From assembly GCA_013433145.1 (NCBI GenBank), contig CM024169.1, positions 11,726,817 through 11,790,816 of the forward strand: 64,000 nucleotides of DNA. Direction: 5' to 3'. How positions within the stretch are numbered: position 1 is the stretch's first letter; every line of letters begins with the position of its first letter. Source of the stretch: Ascaris suum. Its lineage: Eukaryota > Nematoda > Chromadorea > Rhabditida > Ascarididae. Positions 35,588-55,700 of this stretch are shown here, piece after piece. Below the pieces are notes generated by a model. The model searched no databases. It saw only the letters and a program-made list of their open reading frames with translations, and was not told where the DNA came from. The translations under genes and the position numbers were made by a program.

Positions 35588-37342
35588 TAGTCAATCAAAA
35601 CCAGAACCTTCTGGCTAATGTGTTCGCACTATAGAAGTTTCTACATCAATGGAAGTCGCCGTCTCTAAAAGCTTTAAAATAATCCTCGTACCCGTCGTAT
35701 AAAATACGCTGGAAGCACTGCGTTATGTCAAATTTCACAACAAGCAACGGGAAGTTGTGATGTTTAGAACTCATTTAGTGTAAATTTGGAAAAAAATAGT
35801 GAATAGCTGTGACTGTTTCCCGGATAGCGCACAGTACAGATGAGGGATTCATTATCTATCGGGCACTATTTTGCGAAGGAAATCTACACCCAAGCAAGAG
35901 CGAAATTCTGGCGAATTGGATTAAATAAGGGCACCTATGTAAAGACGAGCGCTGTCATTAGCACTGAGACACGTTTAAGCGTAAAATTATTTATGTAATT
36001 GGTTTCCCAGCATCGAGATTCGAATCGAGGCGCTCTTCGCACATTCAATGTGGCATTCAAGCACGGTAAGGCGCACTCGGTTTTCATCTGCATGCTGTGT
36101 GTGGTAATTATTAATGATGCCGAAGGAAAGTTCCCAGTTCCCAATTATGTACGAATGCTTACTGCATATAAGCACTCAGAAGAGGAAGTGCCACTGCGTA
36201 GTGCTATATATGAGCATTGTTTTTGTCACAAGTTCCCCAAAAACTAAATAAAAATGCAATGGCGTCAAAAATATCAGCCGGCAAAATCTACTCCGATCCA
36301 CGAACATCGAGCACCTGCACATGATAATAAATCGGGCGTGAATTGCTTAGTGAAGAAAAAATAACTTCGACCATATATATTTCAGTATTTAATTTCTCAT
36401 ATTTTAAAGCAACAGGCAAAAGCATGAGGCAAGAATAGTGTGGAGCTCTGAGATAAGGGCCACATCTGCCAATGCAACAGTTGTGTTGACTGTTGGCCGA
36501 TCAAAACTGAAATCAGCGATAATTTCTGTCGAAGGTCTGCATGGCCGCAACGAGTGCCAGTGCTTGTAACTTCTCTACAAATGTTCAACATTCCACTGTA
36601 ATTAATTTCCTGTATTCGAGATTGCGCACATGTTGAGATTCCATCAGTGAAACATACGAAGAATGAGTGAAAGTAATTATACCAAAAATACTCGCATAAA
36701 TTGCGCTAAAAACAACGGAAATTACCATTATTCACCTTATCATTAAACTCGATGTGAGTCTATGCATAGTCCTCTGTTGTTACTTATTAACTGTGTATCA
36801 AATGCCCAACAAGGTATGACTCTTTTACTATCACCAGTCATACGAGCTTCGTTCCTGTAATAAATAGATAAAGTTTTCATATATTATGAAGTGCGAAATA
36901 GAAAGGACTCACCTCTTTAAGTATGATTTCCTCTGCGAACGTATTCACGATAATAGGGGAAAGCAGTAAAAATGTGGCGAGTGTCAGCGTCACAAGACAT
37001 ATGAACACCGAAGACCGACTGCAAACTATGCAATATAATATGTTTATTGCAAATTTGTTGCATAAAACATGAGATATCACATGCAAATACTTATGCAAAA
37101 CATATATTTATTCCAGTACAGCAGTGAACTTCCACCATATTTTAAAGGTTTTGCACTTCCAATGACATTTTTTGTCAAAAATTCATTCTTTTATTGTTAA
37201 AAATATACGGATCAGTGTGGAAGCATTTATTCTCCAAATAATTTAAAAGCTGGGAGAAGAACTCGGTCAGAATGTTTCCTTCACCGAGAACCCAGTGATT
37301 TCTTTCTTTTATCTTTTTGCAAATGCGCACTTGCAAAGCGCA
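35588..37342 (-). repeat. Large inverted repeat, right arm (about 1.75 kb)
   Basis: Inverted partner of 21049-22801, downstream of the last GPCR exon. Lower-identity homology extends to about 35500 and about 37465. The 12.8 kb between the arms carries GPCR exons 3 to 5. Confidence 0.93.
36831..37018 (-). CDS. Signal-peptide-like exon pair in the right repeat arm
   Basis: Inverted copy of 21375-21562: exon 37018-36913 followed by the same 58-nt intron and a second exon ending in TGA. Splice sites and frame are intact and the translation of the first exon is identical to the left copy. The same caveats apply. Confidence 0.3.
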
Positions 37343-37490
37343 TGATTGCGACGTTCTGTGTATGTTTGTGCATGCCCTCTTCCAACGTTTTTGTCCGAGA
37401 ATTTGGACTTGCTGAAGCTGCATTTAGCGGATATGACCTGCACTACCCGAGGACCGTTTTTACATTGTTCCGAGTAGTTCCACCCCAGCA

Positions 37491-37502
37491 CCCCCCCCCC
37501 CC
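37491..37502 (-). repeat. C12 run at the outer edge of the right repeat arm
   Basis: Twelve C followed by ACCC, just beyond the point where homology between the arms fades. Confidence 0.9.
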
Positions 37503-38201
37503 ACCCTCTCAAATCTCGTTAGATGTTATAGACGCTTGAACTTGCCGGTTGGCATGTGTTTTATCACCCATCATGTCACAGTTTTTTAGAGGAATTCGGA
37601 AGGATGGTGTAATCGATTGCAACGGGAGTACCTGCAAATATTCTTTTATTTGTACGTCACTTATGAGAGCCAATTGTTCGGTAAGTGTGGCCTCAAAAAG
37701 CAACGCCTCCCAAATAAAGGTGAGCGTAATTTCGTATTGAATTTTCGGTCCCCCTTCTCAGTTATTTCAATTCAAGAAATTTGCGAAATTCAACCAGATG
37801 TATGGTGATTTAGGACTCTCTGTAGTACAATTCTAGGCTAATATTGCTCGAAGCAATGTGTTGCCCGTGCGGATCGATGTTATCGATTACATCTCCTTTC
37901 TATATCGTCGAAGCCCGCATTGCGTTATGAGTTGGACTTACAACCCCATCAAGACGCACATGTCATAATTCACAAATTTTTCTTCAAATCTCCGTGTTTC
38001 GCTATATTTTTCAATCAGAACAACAAAGTTTCCTTATCTTCTTCAATGATGCAACATCATTGATAGTCTGAGCAGATTTCAGATCTATCTGAAGATAATA
38101 AGCAATTCCAGTATAATGAAATGCTCTCACTCCATAATTTCATGGTCTAAACACTAGGTTTTATTAGAATCGTACCGTAATTTACTCGTCTTTAATTGCA
38201 G

Positions 38202-38456
38202 TTTCCGAGATTTTGAGAATAAAATGGGCCATAATAGTTTATGGAAACTTATTTTACGCAACGGATGAGAGAATTTTTATCCAGCAGAATTCGATTTAAT
38301 GCAAATCACTTTCATGAGCAGATGGATCAATTGATTCCTCAGAAAAAATTGACCTTGCCTCAAATGCATAGGACAACAGATTTTTATGACCGAAGGGTTA
38401 TTATTATATTTGAGAAAGCAAATATTTGTCTGAGAAGAACGTTCCACGACGAATAA
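38202..38456 (+). CDS. Candidate small gene, 71 aa ORF with acceptor and poly(A) signal
   Basis: The strong acceptor TTTAATTGCAG ends at 38201; 39 nt later ATG (38241) opens 71 codons to TAA. The product is charged (METYFTQRMREF..., DFYDRRVIIIFEKAN...) and not low complexity. AATAAA overlaps the stop codon (GACGAATAAAATATG). An acceptor, ORF and immediate poly(A) signal match a compact nematode gene that is possibly trans-spliced. No family is recognised. An earlier ATG in another frame gives only 13 codons. Confidence 0.33.
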
Positions 38457-40546
38457 AATATGCCTCTAGCAGAATAATTGTTTAATTTAAGATAATAGCT
38501 CTTTTTTTCTCGCCAAAAGAATAAAGCGACCGCCAATGTTACATCATGATTGATGCTGAGAGAATATGTCGTACGTTATGTTGATGTGGTGGATATTTAT
38601 AGATAATTGCAACCCACTGAAAGTAGCTTAACAAGTGGTAAATATGGTATATTAGAAGCAGTCAGTCATAGTAAAAAAAAAGACTGAAATATTCACCAGA
38701 TTCTGAGGAGTTTTATTGAAAATTAACTATAATTGAAAAGTTTTTCAATTAGTGCTAATTTTCTATTAAGACTAGTATATATTCGCAATTAAAAGCACAA
38801 CTTGTAAAGAATTTTGCCAATTAGAGTAATACGAGTATTTGCATTAAGATTTCGCATTACTAGAACTAAGTTTATTTTGAAATATTTCTCTCATAAGAGT
38901 TGCTCTTCTCAATAAAAGAGCAAAAAATTTTTTTTAAAATCCGCTTTGAACGTTAAGGAAACTAAATTTTCGCAAAAGTCTTATTGAAAATTTGCATGAA
39001 GCATAAGGAAGCGTGAACATTTGGTGATCATCGCTCTTGTAATATAATGGAATTCACCTACGTATTTGATGATCATTACAAGTTAACAACACTTATTGTA
39101 ATCGATAAGAAATTAATCACTATGGTGGAGTAGTTGAAAGATTTTTACTATCGATACAAATTTATATTTCCCATGAAATAAACGAATAAAGTTTGTCAGG
39201 TAATATTCGTATTTAGTCGCAAGCTTATGTATGAAAGAAAAGTGCAGAGGTAGTGATAATCACTTTCGTATGTTATAATGAAGCTTGAGTAAATTTGCAA
39301 ACTTATTCCCGCAAAATTACTACTTACATTTGCGAAAATCAGCATTGAAAAATCTTTTAGAACCTTTTATGAATTTTAGAAAATACGTCATATAACTAAT
39401 AGGAATTTGATAATATCAGTGCAAGAATTTGCACCAATAATCGTAAGAATCTGATCGTGGTACCAATGCAAGAAGTGTTGAATGCAATTGAAACTCTGTT
39501 GTTTCGATCATGGGACCATTTTTTTATTCTATTGCATCTTTAGATAGTTATACCCTTATCGGAAATATTTCACTAAAAGTTTGTCAACGTTGAAAGTATT
39601 CAGTGCGATTCGGAAATGAGCGAGTGAGTTTGCTATTTGCCTCTCTCCTTTGTTTGTTGATTGTCATTAAGCATTTTTACAGTTCTGTTCGTGCAAAAGT
39701 GTAAATTCGTATTTCATAAAGGAAGATTGCTCGAATGCACATTGTCTAGTCTATCCATCGTAGAAAGCTGGAGATAAACTTTTGTAGAGTGAAAGATAGG
39801 TGTTCATAAACTGATGTGACGAACTGATTCCAGTGAAATGGTTTGAAGGGAAATCCAAGTACCCGCCGAAACATGTGGTCTGATAATGTCCTTTCTTTAG
39901 GACGTGTTAAGGTCTTGTTTCATTTGTGGGAAAAAACTAGTTTGTTCTTATTAAACACTCATAGACACAAAACTATAGTATTTGGGATAGGAATTCAACC
40001 GATTTTTTTTTCGCATTGCGCTTCCTGGGACAAGGATTTGATCTGTTGAAAGTATTGCCTCCCTCGCTATTCTCATCTTACCTGATCTCTTTCTCGGGCA
40101 AATGTCTACGCTATCACCTGAAACAGTTCCTTGTGGCAATAACTAAAATGCTGCGAATATGGCTAATAGTACACTTCTTCCAATCATAACACACTGACCA
40201 GTCATGAAATTTGCATGAGGATATGTGTTTGAACCGACGCATCTTCGAAAGCAGCGAAATAAGAGGGGATGCTTGCATCCACAATGGTTTGCAGAATTAA
40301 GGTGGTGTGTGAATATGGGGGAGGGCAGCTTATATTTGAGAAGAGGGTTTCATTTTGCTATTAGTGGACATGTTTGCCCGTCCCGCAAGGAATTATTTTA
40401 TCCATGAAATCAAATATGTATGTTGATTGTTCAGTTAGCAACAAAATGAAGCATTTTATGCACATTAAGAAATACTACCTCAGTGCATAAAATATTTTCA
40501 TCTTATGCGTTTCTATAAGTTTCCTCAAACCTTAGAAGTTGCAAAC

Positions 40547-40761
40547 TTAAAATATTTCCGTATAACATTTTTTCGGTATAATCGATTGTTTAATTTTATG
40601 TGGTGAAGGTTCTGAGCGAAGAGCGCGCTTCAAATTTCTACCAACCAAATTTTCAATGAACAACTTGAGCTTGATGTGCGCAATCTCAATTCGTGCACCT
40701 TTACGTAATTCTTGCATATCGTTTCGCCTACATATGCATACGACCGGCCCTTGCAACACAA
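40547..40761 (-). CDS. Candidate terminal exon, minus strand, 70 codons
   Basis: The acceptor GCGCTTGTTCAG on the minus strand is followed, with two bases completing a split codon, by 70 codons and TAA (VLQGPVVCICRRNDMQELRK..., KLKLFIENLVGR). Composition is protein-like and basic. An ATG lies inside the frame (MQELRK). The plus strand holds a cysteine-rich 74-codon ATG ORF (40656-40880), so the coding strand is uncertain. Confidence 0.28.
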
Positions 40762-40920
40762 CTGAACAAGCGCGCAAGAATGCATGTCCTATCAGCTGCT
40801 TAATCTGCTCTTGCGCAGATTACCGGCTGCAATTGCGTTTTAATAATGGAAAAAAATCACTGCCCATTCAACAACAATGAGAGAACGTTTCTTGCATAAC
40901 TAAAGAAATTTTAAGGTTTT

Positions 40921-41036
<116 letters not shown>

Positions 41037-41476
41037 TTCTTCAGTTGCTTCTTTGTATCTTCCTGCCCTTATCGCAATAATGATAAACAAAAAGCCGAAA
41101 TGAAATGCGTCGACATTTTAGTTAGTATTTATTGTATACGCATTGTATATATTACAGAGTTGCTTATTACGTACTCTACAGTATTGTTATCCATTTGCAA
41201 CAACTATGCAACTTCACTGGAATTTGGGAGGGGGGGGGATATAAACGAGAGAGCAAATAAGACGTGAGAACATCAGATTTGTTCTCTTTTTCTTTTTTGC
41301 TGGATGAATGGAGCGCTTGCGTTGAGTATTTCATAGAGAGCACTATTAGCAGTTGGTAAGCAATTACTTTTCTGCCCGCATTCGGGGTACACTCGAGGCT
41401 GTTTCTCTGCATCACTGCCTCTCATCTATCGCATATTCTTTGCAAGAGATCTGACCCCGGATTTGACCTGTTCTCG

Positions 41477-41867
41477 TTAAGCCGACCCCGGGAGTGCGTC
41501 GCGTGCCTCATTCTCCCTAAACTTCAAAAGAAAGGCTACGATGCGATCTGCTCCCAACTGCAAACATCATCGTGCCCTCTTTTTTTAATGCGTACATCAG
41601 TCGTCGTTCCCATCGCTGTGTTCATCAGCAACGAAATATCTCGCAAGCACTCACTCCGCCGAATAGACCCATGCAAAAACGAGAGTACAGAAAGCGGATA
41701 TATACTACCCTTTGGTTGAAGCTACTGAGATATACTGCGCACTTATAATTGCTTGCACTAAGCGGAGAGTATGCAAGATTGTTAGGTTTCGTCGTGTGCA
41801 TTTCAATTCGTCGGTTCAGTTGGTCTTTTATCAGAAGATAACAAAACGTGCTCAATAATACATTCAT
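41477..41867 (-). CDS. Candidate two-exon minus-strand gene, 97 aa
   Basis: Exon 1 41867-41655 starts at ATG and encodes 71 residues (MNVLLSTFCYLLIKDQ..., FCMGLFGG), ending at the excellent donor GGCGGA|GTGAGT (phase 0). After a 97-nt intron with acceptor GATGTTTGCAG, exon 2 41557-41477 continues in phase 0 for 26 codons (LGADRIVAFLLKF...) to TAA. The N-terminus is only weakly hydrophobic, so secretion is unclear. No family is recognised. The splice sites and phase are good, but the model rests on them alone. Confidence 0.3.
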
Positions 41868-42129
41868 ATTTTAATGTTACGATCACAAGGATGAACAATC
41901 TATAAAAGGAACAGGATAAATATTCGCTTTTGTGCTTCCCTCATTTCTTGCAAATTACGCACAAAATTCTTTGGCACCCTCTAGTAACTGTTACTTTTAA
42001 AGGTGAATGCATCTGCTGCTCATTATGACCACTGAATTCCCACCTTATGGTGGTCACCCCTCCATCTTAAGCAATGAGACAAGGAACAAACAGGCGCATA
42101 CGAACCTGCGCTTGAACACTATGCCGCCT

Positions 42130-43090
42130 GAGCTTTGAAAATACAAAAATCCGGAAATCACTTGCGTCGATTCATGAATTTTGTCTGCGTCAAAGGACGT
42201 CGTAAAAATCGGAGGAAATCAGGCAATTTTTATCGCAGACGTTTGTTCATTCATGCAAAAGTTTCTGACGATTTGAAACTTTCCAGTAAAATGAGGAATA
42301 CTTATGAAGTATGGAGTTTCCGAGAAAGCGACGCTTAACGGAAGCTAGTGAATTATGGGGCTCGCCATTCTCACATAAGAACGCAAGACCTAACAGTATT
42401 GCGATATCGCTGGAAGTGGCAAATTGCAGCTGTAGCGGTGACAGATCTGAAGACTCAGCTAAGGCTGCAGATAATTCGTTTTTTGTGGCCATCAGGGCAG
42501 CTTTCTAAGTCCTTTGGAAGGGCTCACGGTTAGTTCCCATCGTAGGTTCAATTTAAGCAAATCAAATGAGCCCTAGGGCGGCATCATTTCAGGTATGATT
42601 GAGGAGGAATAGTTGGGCAGACTGCGCAGACCTGACGCGGTTCTGCCTACTGTACTGAGCTACGGTATTTGATGAATGTATACCCGGTGATGATAGTAAA
42701 GAAACATCGAACCGAGGGTACATCCACTACACACCGTACTCAGGCGAAACAACTGGCTTCAATATGCCGTCTCACCGCATTTGAGTATGGTTCGTCGTTG
42801 GGACAAAACCGCTCTAGGAGACCAACGATCAGCACAAGTGAGAGTGACCAAAAGGGTGGGAATGGGGTCGGAGGCGGGCTACCCGAAAATCAGCGGCGAA
42901 TCTGTCCATCCCCATTCGTCCGTTGTACGTTTCTATCCTCGCGCGGGTCAGCGGTCAGCAGGCGACATGACGCCGCATCGACCAATGGTCACGAGGAGTC
43001 GACAAAAACGCAGCTCACTCTTTACGTTGGCGGCTACCATCTGCGCAACTGGATCGATCACCATTCTCTACATTATGTGTTGTCTATAAT
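42130..43090. other. GC-richer 1-kb island with overlapping ORFs on both strands
   Basis: Plus-strand frames: 42135-42338 (very basic), an ATG ORF 42311-42508, and overlapping frames at 42669-43127 and from the ATG at 42787 to 43089. The last would encode about 101 residues with a hydrophobic C-terminal segment, like a tail-anchored protein. Minus strand: an 81-codon ATG ORF at 42492-42247 (MATKNELSAALAESSDL...). At least one may be real, but frame and strand cannot be decided by eye. A decayed mobile element is another possibility. Confidence 0.35.
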
Positions 43091-43127
43091 TCATCCAGCA
43101 AGAATTTGCCGATCTAACAAGACATAA

Positions 43128-49562
<6,435 letters not shown>

Positions 49563-49603
49563 GAATACTTAAAACGCCGAATGTTAAAGCAGCGGCCAAA
49601 CAG

Positions 49604-50351
49604 ATGCTATGCAATAAATTAATGTTGACGGTGAAAAAGCTGTATTATTGCCTACGCGATGAGAAGACAAAGTTGCTTTCTGAACAAGACTACTTCTATT
49701 ACACTGCGGTCGAAGTCATTCTTCAAGCCGATGAATGCTTCCGTCAACGTAATTGTGAGTGTGTTTCACAAGTGGGTTTCTTGAATTTTGGCCACTTGCA
49801 AGACATATTGCAGCACTCTAACCATTGGCTAGTCATTCATTATCACTGCAATCTTCAAATTATCCTGTCTTCCTACCCTATCATCACCTCCTGCTGCATT
49901 GCGACCTTTCAGCTCTTCATCTATTACAGCAGTCCCGTTTGCCATGTCCTTCTGCACATCATTGGATGCCGTATAGCAACAAAGTGGTTAAAGAATTTCT
50001 AGAAAAAGTTTTGAGTTTGCCCCTTTTTTTGCAACTTCGATTCGTAATTTAAATGTGACGATTTAGAACTCAGTTAAAATCAATTAGATTGACTCCATTC
50101 AGTTTGTTTTGAATGCATTTCATTCACTAACGTATTTAACAAAACTAAAAATAAAGAAATTCGTTCGAAGAAATCGAAAATGTTTGAAGCAAATGGAGAA
50201 ACGTCTCAGAGAAATTCCTATGATGATCGCTTTTATTTTCTCCTCAATTATCAGAGAAACACAATTTCAATCGTTAGCAAAAAGCAATGGTTATGCTCTA
50301 GAATGCTTGCTTCTTTCATTTAATCCGACAATTCGACAAAACTTTCTGTAA
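49604..50351 (+). CDS. Candidate two-exon gene, about 138 aa, between (AT)n arrays
   Basis: The ATG at 49604 opens 132 codons. Ending exon 1 at 49771 (TCACAA|GTGGGT, phase 0) and joining the acceptor GACTCCATTCAG to exon 2 at 50103 continues in phase 0 to TAA at 50349. Exon 1 is polar ([19 protein letters not shown]..., [12 protein letters not shown]); exon 2 is basic then hydrophobic ([20 protein letters not shown]). A better GTGAGT donor at 49755 would change the frame, and all three frames are open at about 49850-49990, so the structure is uncertain. No family is recognised. Confidence 0.27.
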
Positions 50352-50475
50352 AAGTCCAATCCTTACAACCTGAACAATATAAACTGAAGAATCAACAAGC
50401 ATTAAATACTTAGCGCTTTTCTTCCTCTTTATACACTTGTAGCTTCATTCATTTCGATGCATCAAACTGCGACGT

Positions 50476-50616
<141 letters not shown>

Positions 50617-50644
50617 TTGTTTATTTATTTATTTATTTATATTT

Positions 50645-51968
<1,324 letters not shown>

Positions 51969-52489
51969 TTTTCCTCGAAGATGTGTGACATTGTACCCAG
52001 CATCATCATCTCGGTTTATCTTTGGAGGAGAACAGCATTTATCCAATTTGAATGAAGAATCGTCATATTTGCGCTTTTGTTTATCATAATTTTCGTGCCA
52101 TTCCTTAGTTTTGCGGTAGAATGACAAATATAACTTTTAAATATCACAAATAATAACGTTGCACAGAAGTTAATTAATTTCTGACGTATATTACTTTTCT
52201 TATTACGCTTATCAAAGCTGTTCGTTTAGCAAAAGCTGTGGAAGCGAGCAATACTTGCGAAGAATTAAGAGCCATTCGGCAGGAAGCAGACGATGTAAAC
52301 GCCTCCGCAAGGAAGTTTCATTTTATACGTTGAATAACTGTGGGAGAAAAGGGCGAATGTGCTTAATAGGTGATTAAAGTTCTGCTCTCGAAATTCAGTG
52401 ATCTTTGATGAAGTACGAATTTCCGTTCGTGCCTACCACATGTGTGAAAGTGAGAGTCGCCTAAGGTACCCTCAAAAATATTATCAGGG

Positions 52490-52696
52490 TCAATAATGCA
52501 ACAAGTAATTGCGTTTATTTGTGCGGTCATTAACTGAAATCAACAAAGCAGTTCTGATGGCGCGCCTTATGAAAGTAAATACTCCCATATTTATACTTGC
52601 ATCATTTACAGGAACAGGGAGAGATGTATCGTCGTCACTATTTATCAAAAGGTCATCTTCGAAAGCGTTGAAATTAGAAAAAAAAAAGCATGATGT
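52490..52696 (-). CDS. Candidate terminal exon, minus strand, 68 codons
   Basis: The acceptor TTTAATTTGCAG is followed in phase 0 by 68 codons and TGA. The product has an acidic patch (FEDDLLINSDDDTSLPVP) and a basic C-terminal part (FIRRAIRTALLISVNDRT). Its phase matches the donor of the minus-strand ORF at 58017-57478, 4.8 kb upstream on that strand, so the two could be one gene, but other exons may intervene. Confidence 0.27.
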   Translation of the reverse strand, partial: TSCFFFSNFNAFEDDLLINSDDDTSLPVPVNDASINMGVFTFIRRAIRTALLISVNDRTNKRNYLLHY

Positions 52697-52739
52697 CTGC
52701 AAATTAAAAGTCGAGAAAGAAATTTGTTCATTGAAATAA

Positions 52740-55700
52740 TCATTCGAGCTTATAGCTGTGTTCCTTTTTTTGTTTACCCTCTTATTTTCTTCCTATTTGC
52801 TCCTATCTTTGAGTTGCATAGCATCTTATCTATGCCATTAATAGAACGTGCAACTATCTCCACTAAACTATGTGTAAAAAACGTATAAATAACTGCTCTC
52901 TTGTTAGTTGCACATATACGAGGAAAAAAATAAAGTGATAGAAATGGAATAATGCGAATTTATTCGAATTTATCGACGATAAAAATTTTTCATTGAAATG
53001 AACAAGATTGTTGATAGTTTTGTTTCTGCCAACTAACTTGCTTCAACTAACGTCTCGTTTCGTCTATACACTTTGAGTATTATAGCCGTTTTCGTTATTT
53101 TCAATAAGGTAATAGAAGTTGCAAATAAGAACCTAAAATTGCAATTATGATTTGAAAAAATTATGAAATATTTTTGAAAAATTTTCATTGAAATTATATA
53201 ATTTAAAAAACAATTCTTGTATGTGGTAATAATGTTGCTGAAAATTTTCGCATAAAAATTCATCAAGAAATGTACTTTATTTCATCAATTTTTTTTTTTT
53301 TGCAATATAAATAACTGAAATTCAACATATTAGACGTCATATTGAAAGTATTGATGAATAGCATATATATAAATTTCGTGTGAACATTTCGATTTTTCAT
53401 TATTCATCGCTTTTCATTTCAATTCACAAATATATTCGTAATTATAATGCTTAAATTCGTTTTATTATACGCTTTTTATTTGTTTGAAAGTTTTGAGTTG
53501 GCGAATTTTTGTGGTCGTCTTCTCCAAATTTTTCCATTATATATTTAGTGCTATTTTTTGGAAGATTTTTTCCTAGCACAAAAAGTTTCCAAATCGTTGC
53601 TCATCTCTCTCATGCATAAAAGAGAATGTCAGACTTAGCGTATGCAGGTGATAGAAGAAAACATGAAACGAGTTAAGTCACATGATGGCGCCATTAGAGT
53701 TGGTTTTTTTTTGCTTCAGGAGGCGATTTTTTTTGATTCAACTGTTTGCCTACATATTGATCAGAAGTAATGATGCATTCACATATTCATATACTTAACA
53801 AATGAATATTCATTACTACTGCAAGAACCTTCCCATTCATCGCTAATAAGCACACTCCAGCGACCACTCTTATCACTGCAACCAACTGCTTCCCGTTCTT
53901 TTGCATTTATTAGCTCACAGTTAATCGTTTTTGGCTACTATATTAGCAAGATTTAATTACATTATTGTACACATTTTACTTCATCTATATTTTATGTGCC
54001 AACAATGAAATATTCGATGTGTTTTTTGCAAAAAGACACTAAGATTTATTGCATCGAAAAAACTCATTTGCCCACTCAACTAGTTGACTAACTGCAGCAT
54101 TTTAGTGAACTAATCTAAAATACTGAATGCATACTGCAAGTTCTCCTCAACATTCAAGGTATCTCTCCATCCTATTCCATTGCCGATGGTTCTTCTGTAT
54201 GTTCTTTTCATCATATGCAAATATCCTTGCTTTTATTCCATTCATCCAGAAATATCCTCGTTTCCTTGTTTTTTCCTTTAATGCAATACACTTCTTTACA
54301 GTGATGCCTTCGATGTGTGATGTATAAACAGTTATATGCTCCGTAAGCATATTGGCGAATGACGCTATCAGTTGCTCACAGTTGATCGCTTGTATAGAGT
54401 TCTACCATTTTTGCTTTTTTTTCGTTTTTTTTTTTACGAAGACACGGCGTAGTGTTCATTGATTCCTTCTCACAATCTCGTAACACAGGAAAAATTTCTG
54501 GGAAGAGGGAAGGGGGAAGAGGTGTATATTATTGTTAATTCAGTTTAATTTATACTGCATTTTTAGCTGTGATCGTAGCAGATATTTTTGAATAAAGAAA
54601 CGAAATATTTGAAACGACTCTCAGTGTTGTAGATTTATTTTCCTTAATAATATCGAAATACAAGAAAAAAATTCACGAATAATATATTTTGCAATCCACA
54701 ATGAATTCGTTTCTAGTTTCATTGAGTTCCCCGTTTCAATTCGGAACTATTTTTGCATCAAATTGTTTGCTATATTATTTTTCCTCTTTATTTGCATTTG
54801 AGGTAGGAAAATATTTTGAATATCTCACAGCCGATCTATGCCATCATATTATGTCGTAGAAATTTGAAAACATATATTAGCTATCTTTCTAGAGGTAGCT
54901 TTTTCGCTCCACGAATATTTTGAAAAAAAAAAAGGTTTACCTTTGCCGATATTTACTTTAGATATTATTTCGTATATTTTTATTGGAATAAAGTAAAAAA
55001 TTCTCACTTTTCTAAAATTTCACTTATATCACATGATATATGAAATATTATCGAAAACAAATATTGATTAATATTTTGTTTGAGTAAATCTAGATGAAAA
55101 ATTGAATTCAACTGTTTAGTGCGTATTTTCGGAATTGTCACTTCATTCAGTGGAATAAAATGTGGCGGAAAATGAATGACAATTAAGCGCCAAATACACT
55201 AATACTAATTATTTGCATTTGCTTTTTCTATTATCGATGATTTTTTTTCATATTAACCTAAAAGTTTTACGATGTAAGATCGTTTATTTATACGTTAGAT
55301 TACTTGAAAAGAAAAATTATTTAAGATGTAATTTGAATGGATAGAGAAAATTTTTCTTTGGAGAATTTTGCATAAATTTGGTATATTTTATTTTCGAATG
55401 AATGTTCGCTGCTGTGAATGAATGAATGAATAATGTCAATATCGGTTTATATGGTTTGATTCTACGATATTCCCTATTATCAATAAGACTATTCGCTAAT
55501 TCATAGAATATGCAAAATCAATGCTCTCAATTCACCTCATTCAAAGAAAATATTCTCTGAATGTTTTTGCATAAATATATTAGTGGAAACTGTTTCCACC
55601 GCATTTTATCTTTTCTTATGTATATGAAATTTGAATTTTTTGCAAAATTTTTTATATTCTTCTTCAATTTCATGAAGTATTCTTTCTCGATAAACTCGAT

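Noticed and set aside
36010..36035. tRNA B-box-like GATTCGAATC in the right repeat arm
   Set aside because: The left arm has GATTCGAAAAG instead, and no A box, anticodon arm or acceptor stem could be found.
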